Below, piece after piece: positions 10,017 to 21,892 of a stretch of DNA of 64,000 nucleotides (its first letter is position 1; each line of letters opens with the position of its first letter). This DNA is from Asterias rubens (Eukaryota > Echinodermata > Asteroidea > Forcipulatida > Asteriidae): positions 33,164,673-33,228,672 of the forward strand of contig NC_047062.1 of the NCBI RefSeq assembly GCF_902459465.1. The letters run 5' to 3'. The translations under genes and the position numbers were made by a program. Under the pieces are notes generated by a model. It had not been told where the DNA came from, did no database searches, and was given only the letters and a program-made list of their open reading frames with translations.

Positions 10017-10276
10017 GAGCAGCACGGGAATTTTCGTTGCACTTGCATTGCTGCAAAAACTGCAGTACTCCGGCTAAAATTTGTTGAAAAAGTTGCCTCA
10101 TTATCCAGTAAATTCTTTGTGTGGAAAACATTTAACAAAATCTTCAATATAACGATCAAATTGGCAACTCACCATCACATTTAATTTGTACTTTTGTCCT
10201 TAAAACTCAGTACAAAATTGTCGAAGAAAGACAGCGTGTGTTTTATACGTGTTGACTCCACCATACATTTCTCTTT

Positions 10277-10320
10277 AAAAATGGCGGCATGCCGCGTCCT
10301 CTTTCCTCTGCGCATGCGCC
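10277..10320 (+). promoter_or_regulatory. YY1-like and NRF1-like motifs, candidate promoter
   Basis: AAAATGGCGGC at 10277-10287 matches the YY1 consensus and TGCGCATGCGCC at 10309-10320 matches the palindromic NRF1 consensus. Such a pair is typical of CpG-type housekeeping promoters. It lies about 430 bp upstream of the hydroxyacid oxidase start codon and could serve that gene, the minus-strand TSR gene, or both. No TATA box is evident. Confidence 0.5.
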
Positions 10321-10502
10321 TGCTTGTGTCAAGTGATATGCAAAATCAGTCAGTAAATTTAGTGAATGAACAAGTTTGTTTGCAATCTAAATTATTAATA
10401 CCAGAATCGTTAAAATAATCACAAATATGGAATAGGCACATTGATCGGAAAATGTTAGGTCACGAAACAGCCGTGTTGGTTGTCTAAAAAATAAAAAGGA
10501 AT

Positions 10503-10635
10503 AAGGCCGTGTCCGAAACGATAAGTTTGGCTCGAGATACGACTAGATCGCGCGCGTCTGCCTAGTCTTCATCACTTGCAGACGCGGTGATCTAGCCGCA
10601 GCTCAAGCCAAAGTCACCGTTTCGGACACGGCCTA
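10503..10635. mobile_element. Short foldback MITE
   Basis: About 130 bp with terminal inverted repeats AGGCCGTGTCCGAAACG and its complement, and an inner inverted pair GACTAGATCGCG/GCGGTGATCTAG. It sits between the candidate promoter motifs and the first coding exon of the hydroxyacid oxidase gene. Confidence 0.8.
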
Positions 10636-10751
10636 ACAACAATCCACCTAATTTAATGATGACAATTAGTGGCGCCCTACCAGATGGTTGATTAGAATAG
10701 CAGACGACGTGACACTAAACGGTCAAAACGGCTGAGTTGGTTCACATCAAA

Positions 10752-13700
10752 ATGATAAGTTTGGATGATTTTGAGAAGTATGCGAGAGACAATCTGCCTA
10801 GAAGTGTCTTTAATCATGTCAGTAGCGGTGCAGATGATCAACAGACCCTCCAGGACAATCGGAATGCCTTCAAAAGGTAGATGTCAAGTTCATAAATAAA
10901 ATATCTCACTTCTTATATATATTATAAGTTAAGTTCTCTCCATAAATTATTAAAAGCTGTCACCCACGCACGGCACTGCTGGCACTAGCAGGGCTGAAGG
11001 TAGCCCTGGGCTAGGCTAGGCTGAAGGATGTCAAATTTCGCATGCAGTGACGAATCCGCAACGAATGAATCAAACTTTGGCTATCTGACTGCTCTACTGA
11101 TTTATTATTATAGACCATCATGTTGTGTTTGGCTGTTATGTTTTGACTCTCAATATTTATCTTGCACATTTTTCAATAAACATGATCAATCAATGTTTAC
11201 AATATCAAGACAAGAGCCGCCATTAAGGGGGTGGGAATTTTTTATTTGAGTCTTCAGATAATACTATATATATTTGTAATAAAAGTTGCCATATTTTACT
11301 TATATTTGATAGAATTCGCATCCGTCCCCGGGTATTGAGAGATGTTTCCAAGAGAGATCTATCAGCAACTATTCTCGGCAAGCATGTACCATTTCCAATT
11401 GGTATTTGCCCATCAGCCATTCAGAAACATAATGGCAGTGATGGGGAGACGGCCACAGCAAGAGGTAGGTCAAATTTACTCCTAGGAGGTTCGTTCTGCC
11501 ATCGTCTCCACTCCACGTCTCCACGATAACGCAGACGATAGCAGAACAAACAGTCATAGTTCATGGAGTAGGTCAAATTAATACAAATAATACTATAGCT
11601 CGTATCTGGTACAAGAGAGGTTCTAAAAGTGCAAATTGTAGAGAGTCAGCATCAAGAATTTTGTGGAACTCATGTTTTATGAAATATTTTTCTCAGAATC
11701 TACACCAGAAGAAATACTTATAACTTTTATAACTGCTCTGATATAGTTTTAATGAGTGCTCTTATAAATATAAATTAAAGAGTGGTCTTAAAATGTTTCA
11801 ACTATATCAGAGCAGTTATAAAAGTTATAAGATACTACACAGTCATTGTTTTCTCATTTTATAATTATTTTTGAATAGTTATTATCTTGAAGCTTTTTCA
11901 AACGGACTAATTACACCAATCTCTAAGTTGAATTTTTAATGATGTTTTTTTTTCACATTTAAAGCTGCATCCTCAATGGGCTCCATAATGATTCTCAGCA
12001 CCTATTCCACTACTAGCCTCGAAGAAGTTGCAAATGCAGCACCAACCGGCCATCTTTGGTTTCAACTTTACATCCTTAAAGATCGGGAAATGACAGCAAG
12101 GCTTGTACGCAGAGCCGAGAAGGCTGGATATAAAGCCATTGTAGTTACAGCTGACGCTCCATATGCTGGCAGGAAATTAAATGACGAGCGATCTGGTGGA
12201 TTTAACCCCACAGTCAGGTATTGATGTGTTTGGGTTTGTAGAGAGGGAGCTTTTAAAAAATAATAATATTCATAATAATCGGTTTTTATGTAGCGCTCAT
12301 ACATCCAAAGGGCGTCTCAAAGCCCTTCCAACATGAACATTATTACCCCTGGTCAATGGGCCATTTATTTATTTCATTAAACCATCTCAGCTCCCTGGGG
12401 AGTATACAGCCTGTGCTGCCGAATATAAAGCACACAAGGCTAAATCAATCACAAGAACCATCTCTTCCCAAAAATTGAAAAGTCTTTCCAGCTTGTTACT
12501 TAAGTGACAGTTGATGAGCTTTTGAAAAATTAAATTCTTAAATGATGGCCGAGTCTTGAATAAACCATTTCTTGAACCGTACTGGTTGACCAAATCCAGA
12601 TTGGCAAAAGGAAACAATATATAAAAAATGTTTTTTACCATACTACTTTCCAAAGACTATTTTTTAACACTTTTACTTTCAGATGTCCCAACGTAGAAAG
12701 TAGTTCTGTTCAATCTTCGTACGGCTCATCACAACTCTCAGCATCAGTTACTTGGTCTGATATTAGATGGATTCGAAGTCTCTCAAGTCTACCAGTCATA
12801 ATCAAAGGAATCATGTCAGGTATTCATCAAAATCAATCAAAGAAAATATACAATACATTTTGGAATTGGATAATATACTTCTGAATAAGAGAAAATGTTA
12901 TCATTACGGGAAAAAGAAATAGGCTAAAAATTGATTAAAACATCCTTTTTGTCTGACAATTACACCTGTTCAATTCCTTTTCAAAACAGTGGACTTAATT
13001 CATTCATTGATTAATTTATTTTATTTTTCCAACACACAAAGAATAAGTGATGAAATAGTTATGATAAATTATAAAAATTATGAAAACATAAGGACATTAA
13101 TTAGATCATGCACAAACCAGTGAGGCTGCTGACTGCCCCAGGAAGATTAACTACTCATCCAAGTTTAATGACTCAATGATCAGTTGCTAAAAAGTGCCCA
13201 AAACACTGTACTTCAGACTGGGAAATTATTTAATGGAGCTTTTCAATACTTTTCAATATCCCCCATTGTTAACCGAACATCCACAGCACCAAGAGGTCAC
13301 CTAAAAGCTAAACCAAAAGTCTGTCAACAACTTTCTGTTATTATTGTTCCAATCTGTTGTGTTGAACTGGTATAGGAATGTGAGCTTAGAAACACTGGTT
13401 GTGCCCACAGCACCAATTTCAAAGCGCAAAGCAATGAAATGTAAAGGTCGCCCATGAGAAGTGCCTTTGTATTCGTGATCTAAAGCATTGCATGGTGAAG
13501 TATTTATGTATATTTAGTTGGCGGTAACACCATGTGTATATCTACTTATGGGTAGATTATGTTCTTTAGAGAACTTGTCTTGCTTTATAGTCTACTACCA
13601 CAGAGTAGATTTTCGGAATTCATGATACTTCTAAGCTTATATAAGCTCTGAAAAGAACTATCCTGCTTTGTATTTTTAAAAAAACAGTAACTCAACCCCC

Positions 13701-15879
13701 AGATCTTTTGAGCAATGGACTTATACAACAATATATGTACCTAGAAACAAAATGTCATAAAAGGGTTGTAAAACTTAGAATTTTGATTTGTATTTGTATT
13801 GATCTTTATCCAGGAGATAGTGCAAGAGAAGCAGTGGCGGCTGGAGTGGATGGGATAATAGTGTCAAATCATGGTGGAAGACAATTAGATGGTGTTCTAG
13901 CAAGTGTATGTTAATGTTTAGAGGAATAACCTTATATTTGATCAAACACTTATATTTGATCACAATCTATCCCAATTTCTGTTCGAGTAGTAATCATCTT
14001 TATCCCCATCAAAACAGAAATGCTATTCATGTGGTTCATTGTGTCTATAGTTGTGGATAGGTTTTGCCGTAAAACACTGAACATTATTTGTTCTTATTAT
14101 TTGCTTTGAACCACACACGGATGTGTGAAATGTATTGTACGCTTAGTACTTTGTCCGAGTCCTGTGAAAAAAATCCATAGCCATATTACTTGGGTGGGAT
14201 TCGAACCTATGACATTTGCTATTCAAGAGCACATGCCTTGGCAACTAGACCACCGAGATTGCCTAATAGCTAGAGGCAGTTTGAATCTTTTCTCGCACGG
14301 TAATTGTCGATCCAAGCATGGAACACACAGATTAAGAGAATAAAGCATTTATTTGATCATAAATTTGATAAAATGAATAATTCTTCCGTTGCTGTAGCTG
14401 TGACAAGAAGTGGTGGTGTACATGTAATAACTTTAATGTTATAATTGACCTAGCAAACTACTAGATCCCCACTATGCAAAGTTATTGATAATTCATATTT
14501 TCTCATCATAGATTGATATACTACCAGAAGTCATTGCTGTAACCCAAGGCACTAATGTAGAAGTATACTTAGACGGTGGAGTCCGTCTTGGGACTGACGT
14601 CTTGAAGGCATTAGCTCTAGGAGCCAAGGCAGTGTTCATTGGAAGACCTGTATGGTGGGGTCTAACCTACAAAGTATGTATTGTCTTAATCCCCACATGG
14701 TGTGACTAGTAAAGAACCTAGGCTGCACATTGCGCCTTACTTTGTACTTGCAATACTGCACACATAATGTTCTATCTTCTCACCCCATCACTGTATCTGT
14801 CCAAAGGCCAGTGCTCTGTGATATTCTACTAGCTTTATCCCTTTGCTGCACTTTGGAACTCCTGATGACCTCTAACTGTGTTCTAATATCCTACTATCTA
14901 TAGCAGTTAAACAGAAATATGACCATTCAACAATTATCCCCTCTTTCAATAACTTTTCTATAATTTCCCTGTAGCCCCCACCTAAAGTGGTCTTCTGGAC
15001 TTGTGTTGGGTAATTTTAAAACAAAACTGTTAAAAAGTTATCTCTGTCAAAACATAGAGCAAAGACAAGATGAATCAGAATTAGACCCAAGTTCTTTGAA
15101 GCGATTATTATTACTTAAAACATGTTTACATTTTTCTTATAATACGTAGAGCTCAATCCAAGGTTTGTGGAGAAATGCCAAGTTATACGTTTGGTGCTGC
15201 AAAATTGAAATAAGTGTTTAGCTTGCAGCGATTGCAACTTGTTCTAGCACATCATTATTCTTAATGTGTTGCGAGACAATGTTTTGACTAATTGTTTACA
15301 AACAGTATGTACACTTTAGATGGATTAATGATTGTTTGTCTTTCTCAGGGTGAGGAAGGAGTGAGGCAAGTACTTGAGCTTCTCCGAGATGAATTGAGTC
15401 TGGCCATGGCCCTTTCAGGTACACATATAGTTATTGTCTGACAGAGCCTTGAATGAAGACTATACAAATGTGTCAAATAAACCTTGCATTGTAGAAGATA
15501 GCTAATAAGAAGAACCAATCTTGTTGACATTTGGAATGGCATCCATTCAGTCGATTGATAAATTTACCAAATAAAACAGATTTAAACCAATGACCTTGTG
15601 ATTAACGTATCCGCACTACTGCAACTGATCTATCTAGCCCGATGTTGGCGGTCTCCCTTTTCTGGCAATATCTTTGTTTCGAGTGCCAGTCAGAAGCCAT
15701 ACAATCGTTAACTACCGTGTATTAGGGATCACAAAATTGCCTAGAGCGGGATTTGAACCAACAACCTTTGAATTAACGTTAAAGACAGATACGATAAACT
15801 GTTATTCTTTTCAGGTTGTGCATCATTGAATGATTTGAGTCCATCTATGCTGACTAGAGGCCCTCCCAGTAATCTGTAA
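10752..15879 (+). CDS. HAO1: FMN-dependent 2-hydroxyacid oxidase (HAO1-like), eight exons
   Basis: Predicted 351-aa enzyme that oxidises 2-hydroxyacids such as glycolate to 2-oxoacids with release of hydrogen peroxide, normally in peroxisomes. Coding exons are 10752-10876, 11313-11464, 11965-12217, 12683-12819, 13814-13905, 14512-14673, 15349-15418 and 15815-15879; all introns are GT-AG and phases agree throughout. The start ATG (M-I-S-L-D-D) aligns near the family's usual start. Family marks: Q-L-Y (Tyr128), T-A-D-A-P (Asp156), catalytic-site lysine in I-I-K-G (Lys218), [10 protein letters not shown] (His242, Arg245) and phosphate-binding L-D-G-G-V-R. Departures from human HAO1: His22 for Tyr26, Tyr106 for Trp110, Lys163 for Arg167, and a loop about 14 residues shorter before Lys218. 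The C-terminus S-N-L is only a weak peroxisomal signal. Human length is 370 aa. The family is certain; glycolate preference is not, and HAO2-type activity is possible. Confidence 0.93.
11717..11831. repeat. Perfect 32-bp inverted repeat in intron 2
   Basis: Arms 11717-11748 and 11800-11831 are exact complements (CTTATAACTTTTATAACTGC...), separated by a 51-bp loop. It is likely a small foldback element inside the second intron of the hydroxyacid oxidase gene. Confidence 0.85.
13515..13625. repeat. Dispersed repeat with GCGGTAACACCATGT
   Basis: GCGGTAACACCATGT followed by TCTACTTATGGGTAG and an inverted CTACCACAGAGTAGA. The same opening occurs at 21524 and 22944. Located in intron 4 of the hydroxyacid oxidase gene. 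Confidence 0.5.
14185..14265 (-). mobile_element. tRNA-derived SINE head
   Basis: On the minus strand a tRNA-like head ends in AGGTTCGAATCCCACCC, which contains a near-consensus B-box. An A-box-like GGTCTAGTTGCCAAGG lies upstream of it. Intronic. Not a real tRNA: the arms do not pair. Confidence 0.6.
15595..15790 (-). mobile_element. tRNA-derived SINE, diverged
   Basis: TTGGTTCAAATCCCGC on the minus strand is a B-box relic. The surrounding GAGTGCCAGTCAGAAGCCAT and ACAATCGTTAACTACCGT recur near 51560-51600 and 51870, marking a family. In the last intron of the hydroxyacid oxidase gene. Confidence 0.55.
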
Positions 15880-16194
15880 CCAATTAACCTTCAGACCCTT
15901 TCCTATAATCAGATTGACCACCATAAACACGACTGGAAGCTTCAATGGTATGTTTAGCCCTGGGTTTTTCATATCATGGCAATACTTATGTCAACAAATA
16001 GTGTAATTGTGCATACTAAAGTCCAGTTTTCGACTATTAAGATAGTGCTCCTTCTGTAGATAATTTTTTTCAGCAAACCAAAGATCACAAACAATGATAT
16101 AAACTACATAGCACCATCAATTTAGCTGCAAACTTGGTGTTTCCCCCCCCCCCCCCCGAGTCCTACTGAAACAATTCCACAGGCAGATGTGGAC

Positions 16195-16425
16195 ACCAGA
16201 AACCGATTACATGGCTCTACTACCGCCAAATGCTGTGCTTATGATCACCAGTCTGTATGCTTACTGTCCTAACCGCTGATTTTTTTGCTTACTGTAAGCA
16301 GAGCCATGAAATGGAGCCACATTTACCCTGTCATAGAATAAACACAGGCACATTACTTGCGCAGGATTCAAACCCTTGACCCTGCATTCTAGTGCAGAAA
16401 TATTCACCACTAAACCACTTCGTGT
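16195..16425 (-). mobile_element. tRNA-derived SINE in 3' flank
   Basis: Minus strand: AGTGGTTTAGTGGTGAAT (A-box-like), then GGGTTTGAATCCTGCGCAAG (B-box), then the body GGTAAATGTGGCTCC. Lies 300-550 bp after the hydroxyacid oxidase stop codon. A poly-C tract at 16143-16157 precedes it. Confidence 0.6.
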
Positions 16426-16779
16426 GTGTAATGCAAAATACATCAATTCGTATCCAGATGGCTTTTCATATTATTTGTGAACTTTTGTATTCAAAACCCT
16501 TCAATCAATTAGAATATATCTTCAACACAGCACATTTTAAAACTATAAGAAAATATTATACAATAATGTTTCTTAAAAACTGCAACCTTTAATTTATGTG
16601 TACCCTTGAATGAAGTATGATTAATACACTATTTAATAATCTTTTTACTGATATTTTATAATCTACATATTTTATAAGACGAAGTTTATTTACAAGTGGC
16701 ATTTCGGAAAAGTTTTGTATCAAATATAAAACAAAAGTATGTATATAATCCAACAAATATATACAAAGGTGGTGTACTG

Positions 16780-17160
16780 TTATATCATTTTATTTTGATT
16801 TTTTTCTGGAAGTTGTGGTTGATCATAATTGAAATAGTGATGCATATTTCATTGACAAAAATTGTAAAAATCCTCAATTTAGATATCAAGTTGATCATAA
16901 TTGAAATAGTGATGCATATGTGTATTTCATCTTATAAAATTGTACAAATCATCAATTTAGATGTAAAGTTCAGATTATATTTTTAATTACTAAGATGACA
17001 AGTACATGTATGTACAATGTACATGTATATAACCTAAAAATATACAAATGTGATGAGCAATGATGTTATTTTATCTTGATATTATTCTGGAAGATGTGGT
17101 TATCGTAATTGTGTAATTTATGCATATTGAATTTATAAAATTTTAAAAAGCATCAGTTTC
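16780..17160. repeat. Diverged AT-rich tandem repeat
   Basis: GTTGATCATAATTGAAATAG followed by TGATGCATAT occurs at 16819 and 16891 (72-bp spacing). A more diverged third copy follows at about 17050-17160. GTACATGTATGTACAATG at 17002-17030 forms a small palindrome between them. Confidence 0.6.
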
Positions 17161-17459
17161 GATGTTATTTTATACTCAGTTTAGACTTTAAATGACTCCG
17201 ACAACAGACAGTTGAGCTATGTAACATGGTTCTGATAAATCATTTGCATGAGTTTACAAATGACAAACACCTGTTCCCAATAATTGAATAAAAAGTGTAA
17301 TACGTAACTAATTTTATCTTCAATTTTGTTCACTGGAATGTTTTTATTTTTGCATCCTTTGATTTTTTTTTGAATTTCAGTTTTGTGCTAATTATTTATA
17401 ACTTTGCTGCTTGTTGAATACTGTTCAAAAATACTAAAGAAAACTTAAGGTATGCTGGG

Positions 17460-17655
17460 AATGTGCTTGTGAAGCTCACTGGGCTCAATTCATAGAGCTG
17501 CTCAAGCACGAAAGAAACTAAGCACAAAACTACTATGCTTACCATATTCAGGTTACAAGTTAAAATACCACATCACATTTACAATTTGCTCAGCAGGTAT
17601 TGTAAAGCAATATTTTATCTCAAAGCTGCTCTATGAAATTTGGCCCAAATCATTT
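17460..17655. repeat. Dispersed foldback-like repeat
   Basis: Begins GGGCTCAATTCATAGAGCTGC and ends with the near-complement GCTGCTCTATGAAATTTGGCCC. The same ends and AAGCACAAAA core recur near 29610-29820, 33385-33775 and 36425-36545. Confidence 0.6.
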
Positions 17656-17659
17656 TGGT

Positions 17660-19800
17660 TGATGTTTCCAATCATGTTTATCTACCAACAATAGCTGCAT
17701 AATCGACCTTAATTTGTGCAAAACATGCGTAACTAGCATGCTGCTGCAAATATTTTTTATAAAAAAGGTCATAAGAATTGTTTTCTTGTTGGTGTACATG
17801 TAGAATCAAATGAAATAATTCTCAAATATCACCAATCCCACATCAAATATATCCTATTGAAACATGCACTAGAGATGTATTTAGAATGACATATGATAAA
17901 AAATGAGCTCATGTTGTAAGACAGTAGAGAAACAAATTGCCATTTCAGAATAATTCTGAACTCCTTTATAAAATACCAATAAACAAGAAAGCTTTCTTTA
18001 CAGACTTTAAGAAATGTGCAGTACTACCTTCTCTGTATGCCATGTAAAACTTTGTAATGGATAAATAACAAACAAGCTTAAAATTATACCTGTTGAACGA
18101 GGAACATTAAAAACAGAGTGAATTCCTATGCTACTACACAGGCACGTACTGTTACGTACACATCTTTAAGAGGGGCTCCAAGGTCAAACTCAGTTTTGTG
18201 ATGCACTCATTTTCCAATAGATCGAGTCAATACCTCCTTTTAGCTATATATTGCATTCCCATAAGTAAATTGGTGCACCCAACACGCGCAGCCAGCGAGT
18301 CTTAATTGGCTTCAACTATGTCTTTATCAGCCGGTTAAACACCCCAATGTAACGAACACCGACCGGGGTACTTATTAATATAAACAAACTTTGACTTGGC
18401 ATAATGATCCAGGCAGTATGGCAAATAACCTTGAAGTGTATACTGTCACTTTCACTTTAGAAATACTAGTAAAAAATTAAACCATACCGAGTTGTGGCAA
18501 GAGGTAGAGAAATACTAGTCATATGGATTGTAGAACTTTTGGAAGCATCCCAAACTACTTTCAAGTACTTGATATTAAAAATATGATACAAATTTTTTAA
18601 TGTACGAAAATATTAATTTGGACGGATTAGTATTGTCATGAAAAGGTTGAGTACAACTTACAGTACTTGACATGATTTGATTTTTAGATTGAAGGCTGCT
18701 TCTAGAAGATTGTTATAACTGAATCTCACTGATTGCGCTTAAGCAATCTTCTTGATTGGCTTTTTAGTTAGATGGCTGAGTTAGACTTGACCAGAGATGC
18801 CAACATTGAATTTTAAAAAAGAGTAGCATCTCCCAAATGTTAAAGGCGAGCGCATCTTGGGCTCCCTAAACCGATCTTTCTATTACTCTCTACAATGCTA
18901 ATTAGCTCATTTTCAGGCATTGTTGTGAAATAACAATTACCTGTATGCGTCAACAGAACAGCTACAAATGTTTATAATAGCCAGTGAAAAAAAAAATTGA
19001 AAAAAAACCCCTGATTTCCCTCATCTTCTGACTATGTTTCAAAAATAAATGTAACATAAAAAAGGGTGGCCTTACTTAAATGTAACATAAAAAAGGGTGG
19101 CCTTACTTAAATGTTTTTGTTTTAATGATCAGAAACGCAACAACAAGCTATTGGGAGAGTGAGGAGAAAAAAAAAAAAAAAAACGTGTCCGGTTTTTGGG
19201 CAAAAAATACGTGTCCGTATTTTGGGCATTGTCTGGGCATTGTCTGGACATCGGCGCTACAATTACTGGTAGGAAAACATGGAAACTGTCTAGCTTAGAC
19301 CTCACAGGCCACTCAGTTGAAGGTATTTTTGTTCAGAAGGTCTCCTTTTTTTGTCGCCATTATTTCGTACTTTTTTTGCCAAGCTTCGATAAAGTACATG
19401 TACAGCCAGCGTGGGCACAATAATAGTGGATACATGAGGAATGAGGTTACTGTGACACGTTAGCTCACACACAACCTCATTCCCCACGCACGTGTGCACT
19501 ATTCCCCCCCATCGTGTAATAGAGATCAATGGGTACGATCTTGCAGAAATGCACTAGCGTAAAAAATGCACACTCAGCCGGCCAGCCAGCAGGGGAGGGC
19601 ACGCAACAATCATGCTGGCGAGACACGTACATTGTTCGAGTGAATTCGCCGCTATTATTTAACACTGCGTTCTAAAATTAAAAGTGTTTTTTTCTTTTCT
19701 GTTACAATTGTTTTGATATTTTTCTTAATTTTTATTTCCACTTAATAGTTCATTAGTTGTTTGCATGTATTGTACGATTTAATAAAATTATATTGGCCGG
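17660..19800. other. Intergenic AT-rich DNA, no gene seen
   Basis: Separates the hydroxyacid oxidase gene from the 3' end of the minus-strand fusion gene. It contains a 31-bp direct duplication at 19048-19110 (ATAAAAAAGGGTGGCCTTAC twice) and a poly-A run at 19168-19183. No exon, RNA gene or longer element is recognised. Confidence 0.5.
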
Positions 19801-19805
19801 CTTGT

Positions 19806-20285
19806 TTAGCGTGTTTTATTGAGTATTATCGTAGCGTCGTAGTCACGGCTCGAAATCGTATTTGCTACGCCCAAATCGTGTATGTTGGTATCTCTGCTTG
19901 ACCCAAAGTTGTTCAAATCATTCAAGAAGATTCTTTCTCCATTGTTCCTGGTTGGCTCCTTGCTGCTCTCAAGCTTTCTTCCTGATTTACTTTTTAGTTT
20001 GATGGCCAATAAGCAATGTGGTTCATTAAGGCAGCTTGGCAGCAGCCATTGTGGATGAAATGCCAAAGAAATGCCATCGTTCCTTGGGCAAACCAAAGAT
20101 GCGCTGTTTGGACAAGATCCCAGAGTGGTCAGGTTGTGATACCACCAAACTCAAAGCAGCAGCACCGGAAAGATGGGATGTGTTTGGAGCGGTACCAGTG
20201 ATTCAAACAGGGTACAACTTGAGGAGACTCCACGGGCAAATGCCTACGTTTTGTTGATGGACGAGTTGGGCTTGACTCAAACAAT
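19806..20285 (-). other. Probable 3' UTR with poly(A) signal
   Basis: Follows the stop codon of the CFAP97-annexin gene. AATAAA on the minus strand at 19815-19820 is a candidate poly(A) signal. The segment 19900-20000 resembles the last coding bases near 20271-20370 (TTCAAGAAG, TTCTTTCTCC, GCTCCTTGCTG), so the gene's end appears to have been duplicated and decayed here. Confidence 0.4.
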
Positions 20286-21892
20286 TCAAGAAGTTTCTTT
20301 CTCCTGTTCAGTCTTTGCTCCTTGCTGGCTCACTGTTGCCCTGGAGTTATCGTCTTGACTTGGTTTTTCTGTTGGTGAGTTTGGTTTAATTGGCTCAATA
20401 GATTGCTCAACCTGTGCATTGGTTTCAGGTGAAGCAGGAACAGGCTTAGGCTTATCTTGTGGTTCGGCAGCAGTCTTATCTGACTGATCCTCTTCAATTG
20501 TCTGCGTCTTGTCTCCATCACTCTCTGTCTGAACTAACTCTTTCTCATTAGTCTTTGTAACTTCAATACCAGCATCTTCAGTTTCATTGGAAGTGTCTAT
20601 GTTCTCTGTCATCTTCTCTTGGGTAGCATCTTTCTCGTTATCAGTTCCTTGAGATGTTATGTCAGATGCAGCTTTAGATTTGGCAGTTTCAGGGTCCACT
20701 ACATCTTTCTCAGATGCACCTGACGTAGCTCTTGTTGCTGATGTGGGTTTGTCTTCAGTCTTCTCTTCCCTTCCTTTCGTTTCAGCTGATTTGACTGAAG
20801 ACTTTCCTGGTGAGTTTAAGGATGTTCTTGAAGACACTGGTAAAGGTCTCTTAGCCTTAGAGACACTTTGTCTTGAAGTATTTGATCTCTGGCCTGAAGA
20901 TGGTGGAGACTGTAATGACAGGCAAAAAAAACAGATGATAATCTTCAGATTATGATACGCAATCGAATAAATTACTTCCATGGTATTGGGGCCTACTGCA
21001 AATGTTACAAGACAGTATTTTTGTAATGCAGAGTTTCAAATCTCAAAGGTATTATACAGGATTGGTAAGATAATTAAAAAAAATCAGTGTTAGGCTGGAA
21101 GCTTAACTGATACTGAAGATCACACTAGAACTATTTTTTCTGTGAATCTTTCCCTCTGTAATAAAGTCATATTTGAGAAAACTGTATCTGTAAACCTAAA
21201 AAATAAACACAGCTGATTTCCATTGTTAAACAAACATTAAGGTAAGTTTGCTTACACACTGAAAATTGTGCATGGTTTTTCACTTTTTTTGTGTAACTCA
21301 CACTACAAATTCAGCCCAACTTTTCACAGGTTGGTCTTTTCATGTGCATAATTGATCCCATAAAACATGAACACTGTCTGCGACTTTTTTGTCAGCTCTA
21401 CCAATCCTGTTTAATACCTTTATTAAACTTAAGCACAAAGTAAAACGAAAAATGTAAATTATCCACTCAGGGGTGGATTTCACAAAGAGTTAAGAATAGT
21501 ATAATCTTTATAAAGAAAGGTTTGCGGTAACACCATGTAATGATAATCTCTAAATGAGTTGGGATGGTTTTTAATAACTTCTAAAGAGTCCTAGGACTAG
21601 TCTTAAGTTAGGACCATCTTTGTGAAATCGACCCCAGAACCTCTTGAACACAACCCCTTACCTGTTTAGCTCTAGGGTCCACCACAGTCACAGTCTTCTT
21701 AGGTTTGACGACCCTCCTAGGAGGTACAAGGATTGATTCTTTTGCAGCTTGTGTCTTGATACTTTGCATCAGAGGGTTGCTTGGTTTCAGTATGGCTGCT
21801 TTGTTAGGTGAGGGACGTCGTAGGGGTTTTGCTTTAGGAGGAGCCACCTTAGGGAGGGTTGGAACCTTAGTAGCACTGAAGGCTCCTCGTGC
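20286..21892 (-). CDS. C-terminal disordered tail exons (17-18)
   Basis: Exon 17 (77 codons) is rich in Pro, Lys and Arg, with K-A-K-P-L-R-R-P-S-P and P-P-R-R-V-V-K-P-K-K; such basic proline-rich stretches are common in microtubule-associated proteins, though that use is inferred. Exon 18 (207 codons) is acidic and Ser/Thr/Glu/Lys-rich without hydrophobic segments and ends E-K-E-T-S. Both are predicted disordered. The acceptor of exon 18 follows CATTACAG and that of exon 17 follows TCTTAAG. Confidence 0.82.

Noticed and set aside
20659-20955. Plus-strand open frame of 98 codons
   Set aside because: It is the shadow of exon 18 of the minus-strand fusion gene, which is longer, in phase with 17 other exons and flanked by a good acceptor.
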